Source: Ischnura elegans
Lineage: Eukaryota; Arthropoda; Insecta; Odonata; Coenagrionidae
Assembly: GCF_921293095.1 (NCBI RefSeq)
Contig: NC_060254.1
Location: forward strand, 6,386,001-6,450,000
Direction of reading: 5' to 3'
Length of the DNA stretch: 64,000 nt
Program-made: the position numbers and the translations under genes
In this document: positions 25,701-37,700 of the stretch, piece after piece
Layout of the letters: each line of letters starts with the position of its first letter
Numbering within the stretch: the stretch's first letter is position 1
The notes under the pieces: generated by a model
What the model was told of the DNA's origin: nothing
Databases searched by the model: none
The model's input: the letters and a program-made list of their open reading frames with translations, nothing else

Positions 25701-28700
25701 AGGTAAAAGGGCTATCATCTTTTCCGTTGCCGGGAACAGCGAAGCAACTTCGGCGATTCTTGGGGACGATCAATTTCTATCGCCGATTTATTCCAAACGC
25801 AGCAGCCATCCAAGCGCCAATGACTGAGCTACTAAAAAGGCCAAATTTAAAAGGGCAGGCACCAATCGAGTGGACCACGGAAGCACAGCAGGCATTTGAT
25901 GCATGCAAGACCATTCTGACTCGGGCAGCGTTGCTGGCGCATCCCGACCCCGAAGCTATTTTGGCGATTGTGACGGATGCATCCGATTGTACCCTCGGCG
26001 CAGCCCTACAGCAGCGGGACTCCAAGGGATGGCAGCCACTTGCTTTCTTTTCGAAGAAAATGAGCCCGGCGCAGAGAAAGTACAGCGCTTAAGACAGAGA
26101 ATTGCTCACAGTCTACGAATCCGTAAAATATTTTCGTCACATGGTCGAGGGGCGTCATTTTGTTATTTTTACGGATCATAAACCTCTCATTTTCGCTTTC
26201 CGCCAGAAGGCCGATAAAGTTACTCCGCGACAATTTCGTCATTTGGATTTTATCAGCCAGCTCACCACCGACATACGTCACGTGACAGGAAAGGAGAACG
26301 TGGTGGCAGATGCTTTGTCCAGAATCGACGAGGTGTCTCCAGCAATAGATTATCAAGCGCTCTCCCGATCCCAGGCGGAAGACCAAGAGCTACAACAATT
26401 ACTAGCGTCCAAAACTTCGCTCCAACTGAAGCGAGTTCAGATTCCAGATTGCGATGAGAGCATTTTCTGCGACATTTTCACGCAAACTGCTCGACCCTAC
26501 GTCACAGAAGAATTCCGCTGCCAAGCTTTCAACACCGTTCACGGCCTCGCACATCCAGGTATCAAGTCAACAACGAAGCTTGTTACGCAGCGATTTGTGT
26601 GGCCAGGAGTCAAGAGAGATTGCAGAGTATGGGCGCGGAGTTGCATCACCTGTCAGCGTTCAAAAATTACGAGGCACGTGAATTCACCTCTAGGCGAATT
26701 TAAGTTACCTTCTTCACGATTTGAGCATATTCACATAGATCTAATTGGCCCCCAGCCGGTTTCCCATGGTTTCCGCTTCTGTTTAACTTGCATGGATCGT
26801 TTTTCCAGATGGCCCGATGCTTTTCCTATTGAAGACATCAAAGCAGACACAGTGGCCATGGCATTTTTCGGCGGTTGGATTTCCAGGTTCGGTATGCCTT
26901 TGAGAGTCACAACGGACCGGGGAAGTCAATTCGAGTCATGCCTTTTCAAATCTTTAACCCATCTGACAGGAACTCAGCACCTCAGAACAATGGCGTTTCA
27001 TCCCGCAGCTAATGGACTCATCGAGCGACTGCATCGCCAGTTAAAAGCAGCCATTAAGTGTCATGCTGATCAATGGTGGGTGGAGTCACTTCCAGCTGTT
27101 CTCCTTGGAATTCGTGCGGCGTGGAAGGACGATATCGGTGCAACGGCGGCAAAACTTGTCTACGGCGAGACCTTGCGTTTACCAGGCAAATTTCTATCAC
27201 CGCAGCCACATACCATCGAAACCTCCACATTCGTCAGCATACTCCGACGTCGAATGCAGAAATTGAGGCCAGCAAATTTGATACGACATGGGGAAAGACA
27301 AACTTTCGTTTTTAAAGACTTGGCCACTTCTCCGAATGTTTTCATTAGAAATAACTCGGCGAAGGGCATACAAGAGCCACCGTACGATGGGCCCTTTAAA
27401 GTCATTAAGAGATACCTTAAGTATTTCATCGTCCGATGTAAGGGGAAGGATAGCTCGATCAGCATCGAACGATTGAAGCCGGCATATGTTTTCGCCGACG
27501 ACGTGGACCCCAAGACCTCACCTCCAGGGGGCGAAGGAAGCAAGGGAAGCAAGGACAATTGTTTGCAAAGGCAACCAGAGACAACATCACATTACGGGAG
27601 AAGAGTCCACTTCCCTAACCGCTATCAAGCCCATTAAACTACTGTTTTATTGAAATCTTACATACTGTTTTATTTTGTTTACCTTGTACATTTTCCTTAT
27701 GCTTTCTTCTCTCGTTCAAAACATAGGTTTTGTCACTGCCAAGGGGGTATTGCGGCGAGTCAAACGGGAAGTACAACGCACCGATGCTGATCAACGCGGT
27801 CAACCAGGCGAGGCCGGTCAACGCAGCGAGGCTGCTGCATCGAACCAAAAGTAGTATATCAGACCAGCGGAGAAGCCACCGCAGGAGGCAGAAATATAAG
27901 AGAGGTGCCAGCAGAACGCTGTGCTAGAGAGAACTGTGCCACCTCAAGTGTAAACCGATTTTTGTACAAAATAAAAATCGTACATTGGAACAGTATTGTT
28001 TGTTTGCAACATAGCCTGACAGCGACCTTACACATTCCTTTCCTAACATATTGTTAAAAAATTTATCCCCTTAACTATGTAAATAGGCCTGAAAAAGGGC
28101 TCCATCGAATGCACACTTAGATCGATAATAAATTCGATCCTAATCACTTGATCTGCTTGATTTGACTTTTGTCTGATTAAACACATTAGCAGTAGTATGA
28201 CTTTCATATTCTGACTTTGCTTAACAACAAAGTTATTAACAATTAAAGCGTATCCAAGGAGTTTGTGATCGATATAACTCACACATGAATCGATCGAGAG
28301 GAATGGCCACCATCGCAAAAGTTGACCTTTTGGATAATAATATTACTCTACAAATTTCATTTATCTAGCTGGAACGGTTGCTAAGATATTCAAGATCGTG
28401 TGATCCACAAAAAATGGCGACAATTTTTCGCATGTAGGATATTTTTCGGAATTTAATTACGAATTAACCAAGAGGGTTACGGAAAAGTAGGGTTCATCAT
28501 TAGGATGCGAAGCACCCAGAACGGTTTTTTACGAATATTCCAAATTTTCACCTGACACATGTCTCAAGGCTGAAATCCGAGATTGAAAATTCGACCACCT
28601 CTAAAATGGAAAAATCGAAATCGTTTATTCCTCGGAACTGCCTCCACGCATGAAAATTCCTAAATAGCCAAAAAATCAAGCAAAAAATATAGTATCTTGA

Positions 28701-31700
28701 GTTTCAAGGAAATTGTGGTGCAATGATTGCAAGTTTGTTAAAAAAATTCTTAAGTTAGTGCCATAAGAAAACATGGTGCACTTTCCAAAAATCATCAAAA
28801 ATAATAAAAATCAATGTATCACAATGACAACCACAACAAAAAATCAACTAAAAAATCTAGTTTATGTCAAGGGAATGACATGTTCCTCAGACACTTAAAA
28901 ATACGAAATAAAAGCCAAAAACTTTTAGTCCCCTAAGGCTCCCATGCTGATTCAAGTCAATATATCTCAAAAACTAAACACCTTTTTTAAGATTTCAGAT
29001 TTTTCCTTCCAATGAATTTATTTTTTACTTTTACATCCAATATTCCAAATACCCACACATATCACAGTTTGGGCTACTGATTTGTATCAATCACCCAATC
29101 AGTGAATCAATTTGCAGCTATATAGGGATATATATATTTGCAGCTTAATAATGGAGCGTTTCCTCCACATCTCATAATACCAATTGTGTTCCATAATCCT
29201 TAAATTCAAAACAGAAATTAGAAAAGATTCGCCTCGACTTTCCCCATAACTTTCGCCCCAACTTTCATCCCAGCTTTCACCCCAACTTTTGCCCCAACTT
29301 CCCCCTCAACTTTCGCGTAAACTTTGTCTCAACTTTCGCATCAACTGTGTATGAACTTTCGCCTCTCTACTCTGTCTAAACTTTGTCTCAACTTCATCTC
29401 AGCATTTAACTTAAACTTTTGAACTTTGCCTCGTCTTTGCCTCGAGTGTGCCTCGACTTTGCCTCAAGTGTGCATTGACTTCACCTCTACATTCGGCCTA
29501 ACTTTCGCCACAACTTTCTTCTTAGCTTTCGCCTCAGCTTTACCACATTTACCAGGCAAACATAATTTAAGAAAAGTTATTCAGCGGGAACGTACAAAGG
29601 AGTTACTGGCAAATCCTAATTCTATTGAAGACCTTGAAAGTGTACTTGACAGGTTCACAAAGGCTGTTACTGGCGACAAATTTCTTATCTATGATTCTTA
29701 CGACGATGACGATTACAACTTAAATTGTGGCAGGATTTTGGTTTATTCTACACATGAGAATCTCAGAATACTTTTCAAATCAAGTATTTGACACTTAGAT
29801 GGCATAATCGTTTAAATAAATTAGTCGGTAAAAGCCACCCTAGTTTCTACACTTTTCTACAAGAATTACAGAAAGAACAGGCAGATGTCGAATACATTAT
29901 TCGTGAGTTAAGTCTTGGAAAAAAGTGAACAATTTAAAACCAGGAAACCTTCATCGGGTAGAAGAACGCACCGAAAACATTGTAAGAATCTACGGAGACT
30001 ACTCTAACGATGGAAGAGAACATGAATATATTTAAGTGATACATAGGCCATAACTTGCATAGCACCAATGCCATATAAAATTAATTTTTAATGTTCTGAA
30101 ATTTACTTAACTCACTTAAATTCACTTTTTGGTGATTCAATCATCTCCAAACAACTGATAAATTTAGACAATCTCCAGAATCAATATAAACATAACTTCT
30201 TGCAGGGTCAGAATCCTGTCCAGCGATTCACATGGTGCAAATTGCTGAGTTGCGCAATTTTTGTACCGGTAGAGAAAACTTCCAATGTTAATCACGGAAT
30301 CAGCTTAAGTTTCAGACACACTGACACAACTGGCATGGAAATATGCATTGCAGCCAAATTTGCAAGCTAAAACGCTCGGCTTATCGCCAATTGCTTTGCA
30401 GCAAAATGCACAGATCAATCTAGCTGCCGTCATTTTCTCGAGCCTCTCTCAATTCTTCAATATTGTCCTGCACACGGATAACCAAGAAAAGGCCCGGGAC
30501 AGAATTTACTTAAAATTACTATGGCATGCTTCACAAACCACATGATACCACACTAAGCTTTCTAAATGTCCAATAAACAGTATTTTCTCCCTGAATGACC
30601 GTGACAGTTTGCCATGAACATATATTTTGAACTGTTCTCTTTACTGAACAGGTTCAAAGTGAATGGTTCATCAAAATGAACACTTTAACCCACCTTTCAT
30701 CAAACGACCAAATTTTCTAAACTTCTTAAGCTAAAGGAGAAAGACGAAGCAATTAATTTCAAAGGCCCTCACTGAAATTGACTTAAGGCATGGTTTCCCA
30801 ATGAATAAGAATTTTGAGTGACGCAAGCAGTTCATGACTGGAGCATAAATCAGAAGATACCATTAATTAGGATGTGAGTAATGAATTACGAAGTTATTTT
30901 AAAACTTGAACTCAATTTCTTTTCTGGCTGTACCTTAACCTACAACAGCAAATAGTATTCACCCAACACTATTTCATTGGATCAGCTAACATTTTTGTAG
31001 TCCTCCCAAAGTGAGCATGCCCCATTAATTTCCAGCAAATCTCTCGAATGTAATTAACTCACTTAAAAAGTGAATAAATTAAGGTCTGCACAGGATTCAA
31101 CACTTTTGCTATGATACGAGCCAATTAGTTGATCACATTAATGGGGTTAAAATAAATCCCAAAAATTATTTCTCAAAAAAATCCTGTCCGAGTGCACCAA
31201 TACAAACTTCAGCTAAAGGAATATAAACTGAAAATTTAATGCCAATACATTGCTGTGATTAGGGCTGAGCATTGATGTGAATCGGTCAGTCATTTATAAA
31301 CATATGTTTACTTACATAAGCCTTGATGACCACTGCGGAGATGAAGACGCCAACGCTCAGAATTAGATCTCCCAGCACATGAATGATTGCGGCCCGCAGG
31401 TTTATGTTTCGAGGCCTCATTTGGTGGGAGGCAAAGGAGTCGACAGACGCGGACGAGACACCACCGTGCGAATGACCGTGGAAATGCCCCACGCTGCAGC
31501 AGCCCGCATGCAGAACCAACCCCATCCTGAAATACATGCAAAAGTTCCATCGTGCAAAAGTCTCAATGCACTCGAAGAATTCAGTAGACAGGGAGGGGAG
31601 GGAGATGTCACGACAAAGAAAACTACTTCCTCAATCACACACTTTCTCTCTCCTTAGTTTAACCCTCCCTCTTATTGTTATATACCCTTCTTCCAGGTGT

Positions 31701-34700
31701 ACAGGGGAGAAATGCAGAGGGTGCTTTCATAAAATGTAGCAACTAGGAAAAAAAAAACAATGCAAAGCTATTTTATCACATACCCATTTGCATTTTTTTT
31801 TTAATTGTTGAGGTTAAACTGGTTTATATTTACAAAATATTTTTACATTTACCAAAATAAAATATATCAATGTACATAATAAGTTATAGCAAATGAAATA
31901 ATGCAATACGTAAGAGCCGATATTTTGGCCTGCCGCAGTAAAAAGGGTTACATTTATATAACGCAGGAAGCTGCCGCACACTTTTCATGTGTTGGTTAGA
32001 GTTCCCGTTCATTAACTTGTTCTGGGAGAAACCCTCAAATTAGATATTAATGCCCTCAGATTAATCTATTAATATATATCCCGCTTCACATGGTGGAACC
32101 ACGATTCAACTGTGCAAAATAAATCACTTAGTGGAACATTACTACTAGATTTATTCTTTAGCACATTTAATCTATTAACTTATTTGAAGGGATGGTCGGA
32201 TCGGATACCTCGGATCCCAATATCCACGGATATTGCCCTTCATCGGATACATCGGGTCCAAAGTCGTGGAAGTCATCGGATCTGGAACCAAAATTTTAAA
32301 TTATAGCTTCAGTGAATGCAACGCCCCATAGGAGTGGAAAGAGTTCTAATCCTCTCTTCGAATACGCCGTTTCACTGCGATGCCTATCCTGCTCATGATC
32401 CATTTTGTTCAAAAGCTCTCGCAGGGGTTACGTAACAGAATTCCAGCCGTGGAAAATAAAAAGGGCAAAACACGATGGCACATAGTGTGAATCTTCCCAA
32501 GAGATTGAACAATCATTGGGGGAATCTCAGCGTGGTAGCATAATACCGTATATCTCCGAATATAGTCCCCCCTTTTTTTCCAAAAATGGCCGCGGAAAAG
32601 TAAGGGGGGGGACTATAATCGAGTGTAATCCAGTTTAGCATACTAAAGGTGACCATAACGTTATAAATAACGGCATAATGGCTAATGTTCTCGTAGTATT
32701 TCTATTTGAGTATATTTATGAGGATTATAATCGGAGATATGAGTAAATACTGCCACATTTTACCGGAAATTAAGACAATTTTACCAGAAATGTTGTAAAG
32801 ATACGATTCTTCCGATTCAAATAGCATATCGAATATGCGTTTTCACGGAATCCATCGGGTAGCCGTTAATTTTTCTTGGAAAAGTATTGTTAGAATAATT
32901 CAATCGACACTTATCACTTAATGACGCAAAACAATAAATAATTAAAATCAAAACTAAACACACACTATCATTACATTAATGGAACACTAGAATTGAATCA
33001 ATAGTATTTGTACCCGTCGCTCATTTAATAGTTAAACGATTTAAATCATTGCGAAAAATAAACAGATAAAGTGAACCTTTCGTGACGATTTAGCATTTCA
33101 TTGCGTCCGTAACTACTATACGTCCATGTGCCCGTGCGGTTCGTGTTTACAACCACTGTCTTTACCGCCTTCACAGAACAAGAATGCGCAATCGTTGATG
33201 CATTTGTTTCTGAAAAGGCGCAATAATCGACGGCTTTAAACCAGAAGCGCCGGCATTACTGCATTTGATCGAAATCCAGCGACTCAGCATCGAAAGTGTG
33301 ATCAATTTATTGAGGAATATCTTCAATTCGTCTGGGTAAATAGCAAAAAATAATTTTACGTTCAACAGTGAGGTGATGGATCAAGTAGAAAGATGAGGAT
33401 CAATCTTGCGGCAGAAGCCATCAAAGACGGAGTTTCGATGCCAATTTAAGAATAGCCGTTGCAGAATATGCCGTAAATCATAGAATTCATATGGCGGCTG
33501 AAAAATTTGGCGTGGAAAGAAAGTTGGTGCGACTTTGGAAAGAGAAGTTACCTTGCTTGCAAAGCGCTAATACATCGCGGAAGTCATTTCGGGGGTCTCG
33601 ATGCGGCAGATTCAAAGAATTAGAGGAAAATATCGTCGAATTTGTGCGCAAATGCAGAGCAGAAGCTCTTCGTGTAACTTACGCAATGATTCGCGACGAG
33701 GCATTGAAAATTGATACAATATTTTTTTCAGTTTTAATGTTTGTTGGAAAAAGTTTATTTCTTAATTTTATTACTTTGATATTTGTAAGTCCTGTAGTTT
33801 AATTATTTTGCTTAGCAGGCATTTGATGGCAATATTTTTATAATGTTTATAATTTATTTAACACAATTTTATTTAGATTTCCTAAATTCTTCAGGTTACT
33901 TGGATTTGTGATGACTTGATGGGTGTGTTACACTGGATCTAAGGAAGTTTCAGGGCCAAATGCAATACTGTTTATGGGCTTTAAATTACAGCTTATATAT
34001 TGACATTGTCTGTAGTCATTTGGAGATCAAAAATATTAATAATTTGTGAATGTTTAAAAAAAATACAATAGCCTTGGATATTTAAAAAATTTTCTCATTT
34101 CTTCATTACATCTGGTTAAGGAACTATAAATTACTGATATATGCAATGGATCACAACATGTTTTAGGTATAGCTATTTTGTTGTGATGGAAAATATGTGA
34201 ACAGATTTGTTCTTAATCTTCACAGAAAAAAGTAGTTTTTATCGACTCTAGAATCTCAACTTGCTAACCACTGAAAAATTGCCTTCCTTTGCATTTTAAA
34301 ATTTTTCCCAAAACTGAGGTCTCGAAATTAGGGGGGGGGGCTATATTCAGAGGGGGACTATATTCGGAGATATACGGTAATTGCAGAGCCATAATTGAGG
34401 AATTGCCAAATTGTTTAATTTTAAGGGCAACACTGATTATGTACTCACGCGATGTTGATGATGATTCCCAGAGCGGACACTATCATCATGGTATCGGCCT
34501 CAATTTCAAAGTCCTGGTGCCGGATGCGAAGAACAGCGAGGAACACACAAACACCCGTCAGCACCCAGATGATGGTGATACTCACCAGTGCACCCAGCAC
34601 CTCTGAGCACAAACAAATTAGAAACACTGGGTAAGTACATACTTGGGCCACGAATATTACAAAAAGGATCACGCTGGCCTTTAGATGCGTTTTCAATCAC

Positions 34701-37700
34701 CACACATTCAAATGGGTTTACAAGCGTTGCAGTTGGGCAGAGCAATTAGAATTTAATGCTGAAATATGCTGCGGAGAAAATGGAGAAATCAGGGCTGTAA
34801 GTCAAAGTTTATACTCGAGATTCTGCAATTTATCAAATCCAACCATTCAAATGCCATTCCTCAGAATTGAAAATACTACACTGCAAAAAATTGGAAAAAG
34901 TGGATCACCCTGCAGTGGACAAATTTTTGAAACCAACTGAAGTCAATTAAGATTGAAGAGGTAATTAATAAGCGAACCAAGGGGCAAGAAGAGAAATCAA
35001 CCTTTTGTGGGTCCTCCATTCGTGCATTTGTTGTCTCCTTTAATTGAGTGACATATCAGCAAAATGTTATGCATCTGAACACTAGGAGGACCACACCCAT
35101 CACTTTGAAGGATAACTCCTACATACTTACATAATCACATTGCCTGGCATTTATTTTTCTACATCTCCACCTTCAAAGACGACCCATCAAAATGACGTGT
35201 TAAGAGTTCCTATTTCATTTGCAACGGTAGCACGTGTCTCATTCAGGAAATCATCACCCTATATTTCTGGCCATTTTCATGTTTTAGTAAGCACATTTAT
35301 AAGTTTAACATTCCTCATTACATTTTGAATGGAAACATGGAATACATATATACTTCTCTGCCATACCAAGTGGCAGGCCAGGGCCAGATACATAAATGAA
35401 GGAAAAATTTACATACATACTTAATGAGGTTATCAATCTATATACATACATATATAAAAAAAAGTCGAAAATCGGGCAAGTTACACCCCTAGTTATAACT
35501 AGAGAACGGCTGAACCGATTAGAATGATATTTGGTTTATTGGATTCCTCCCTGCCCCAGATAAAAGAATAAACATATAGAAAAAGTTCACAAAAAAATTA
35601 ATCCTGATTTGAAGGGCATATTTTTAGGAGTTGGTAACACTGCAACAGCCGTTAAGTCGGTCAAAACTAGGTATATTTCAGGGCTTCCCCCAAAAGGTGA
35701 GTTGAATTTGAGCATTGAGGTTCCTGTAAACCCCTATCATTCTTTAAATTTAGCAGCCAATCTATTTTTAATTTCCAAAGAGTATAAAATGGCAACATTT
35801 TAGCAAATTTATGGATTTACTAGATATTTGCAATTAGGCAAAAAAACTGGTTCACCTAGGTACTTATTAAATAATTTGTTTTGTTTTTACCAATTTTAAG
35901 ACTGAAAACCCATGATTTTCTCATGGTCAATTATTGGTGGTATGTTCACGAGTTGGTAAACCATCCACTTGGTTTCTTTGTTCACTTCGCTATATTTATT
36001 TTGCTTCATTCACTTTATCTTGTGCCTGATTACTAGGGACATGCAAAAGGTGGGTTTATTTTATAGCCAAAAGTGGTGTTATTTTTTTGCAAAAGCGATG
36101 TTATTTTGCCCTGAAATCGGTGTTATTTTAACGGCAAAATAATTGATGTTGATTGAAAGCCATCCTTCCAGTGGCCCACCCATTGCCCTAAATTTAGGAT
36201 ATTATTGACGGGAATAATTTAAGTAATAATATACATGGAGAATTGACTGAATTCACCTATTTTATCCTTCGCTTATCCATATATCTAGCTCACATAGAGA
36301 GAAATTACTTTTAAATGTCTCTAATTTTTAATGAAATTATAATGAACTATTGTGATCAAGTTGTCATCTTTTACATTTGTTCTCACTGTTAACACAGTGC
36401 TATGGCAGGAAAGAAATCTTTCTCAGTCCACGTTTGTAGAGGGGATCCAAATTGCTAAAAGGCGCTTAGATGCAAACGATGTCTCAGACAATTTGAGCTC
36501 TTGACAATTTGCTTTTATTATATCCACTGAACCCTGGGAATTTTGCTTTTGTAGTAATGTCTGCAATTCTCCCAACCCCAACATCAACTTTTCTGTCTCC
36601 ATTGACCAGAGGCCATGATTTTTTTGTCTTAAAGTCTGGGTTCACGTTTGAAGTGGGAACTTCTTGGGGATCAAAAACTGAGATCTTTTCAAATACCTAT
36701 TTTTCTGCTTAGATCTTCTACCATGAGAGAACTAAGTTTGGTTGATGCCTTTTAAGCCATTCGCATTGGTATTGACTTCACAGCAGCTGCTTTAGAGGTT
36801 ATCATGTTTTGCAAATGTAATAAGTGGTTTTATCGAAAAAAGTACTCTTATGAATATTCTCGAGGCTTATTTTTAACTTCCTAAATCCTTTCATAATGGT
36901 GGAGTTCTCTCCTTAGCAAATGAATGCAGGACTGCGCTCAAGAGACCCTTCAATTCTCTCTGTATGGAGCGTTTATGTTGGACATTTGTGAAGAAGGGTC
37001 TTGCGGATAATCACACACTCCCAACACCAACCTTTTTTGATCCTTCCTAGTGGGGATTTCGCATTATCATGGGCTCCAAGGGTAGTTGGTCTCCCTCATT
37101 TCGCGGTTTTAGCCCTACCAGCGGCATTGGTTCGCTGTCAACTCATACTTTATTTATATGAATTAGCTATATTGATGATTGTTGCTTGCACGTAAAATGC
37201 AGACTTCCAATTGAATTCCTTGTTTTATTCTGAGAGTTTTAAAATTTTGAATGAAGCTGAACTGTCAGCATTAACGAATTTAATGCAAAAACAATTTTCA
37301 TGATGATTTTACACCGAAATCGAGATATAAGTTAATATTTATGGTAGAATTTTAATTAAAAATTGTAAATGCTGCTGAAAAGGCAAAGAAATCAATTCTT
37401 TGTCTATATTTTTGAGAAAAAAGCATATATTTATTTTGCAAACTAACTGAATGAACAATTGTATATCTGCGGTTCCTTGCCACAAAGAGGAGTAATATAA
37501 GATGAAGGGTCTAGGTTGATGCTCCTGGATTTCGGCAGTTGCAGCCTGTGTTGGGTCCCGACTTAGCGAACCCACGGATGTCATAAAAGGAGGAGAGCAA
37601 GGAAACATGTATTTTCGGCATTTGTTTGCCTGCATAGGAAAATCTCAGACGAAATTTTTCGCCTTTCGTCTCCCTGGACAAAAAACGTTCTGCCGCATAA

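Larger units (their letters stand above)
23438..28032 (+). mobile_element. Ty3/gypsy LTR retrotransposon, degenerate
   Basis: 4.6-kb element with two LTRs, TG...CA ends and a perfect 4-bp target duplication CATT (23434-23437, 28033-28036), as made by Ty3-type integrases. Gene order is gag, protease, reverse transcriptase, RNase H, integrase, which defines the Ty3/gypsy class. Coding is broken by in-frame stops and frameshifts. No envelope-like third gene is present between integrase and the 3' LTR. It lies in ZnT intron 5, antisense to the gene. Confidence 0.95.

Noticed and set aside
26102-27637. Host gene encoding a 511-residue integrase-like protein
   Set aside because: It lies between matching LTRs in standard pol order and continues the RNase H domain upstream across a stop; no sign of domestication.
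29426-29545. N-terminal coding part of the MULE ORF ([10 protein letters not shown]...)
   Set aside because: It is translation of the minisatellite, not transposase homology; recognised MULE sequence begins near 29546.
29236-29545. CRISPR-like array
   Set aside because: Units are 11-12 bp head to tail without unique spacers, in a eukaryotic intron; it is a minisatellite.
31379-31657. Plus-strand open reading frame
   Set aside because: Antisense to ZnT exon 5.
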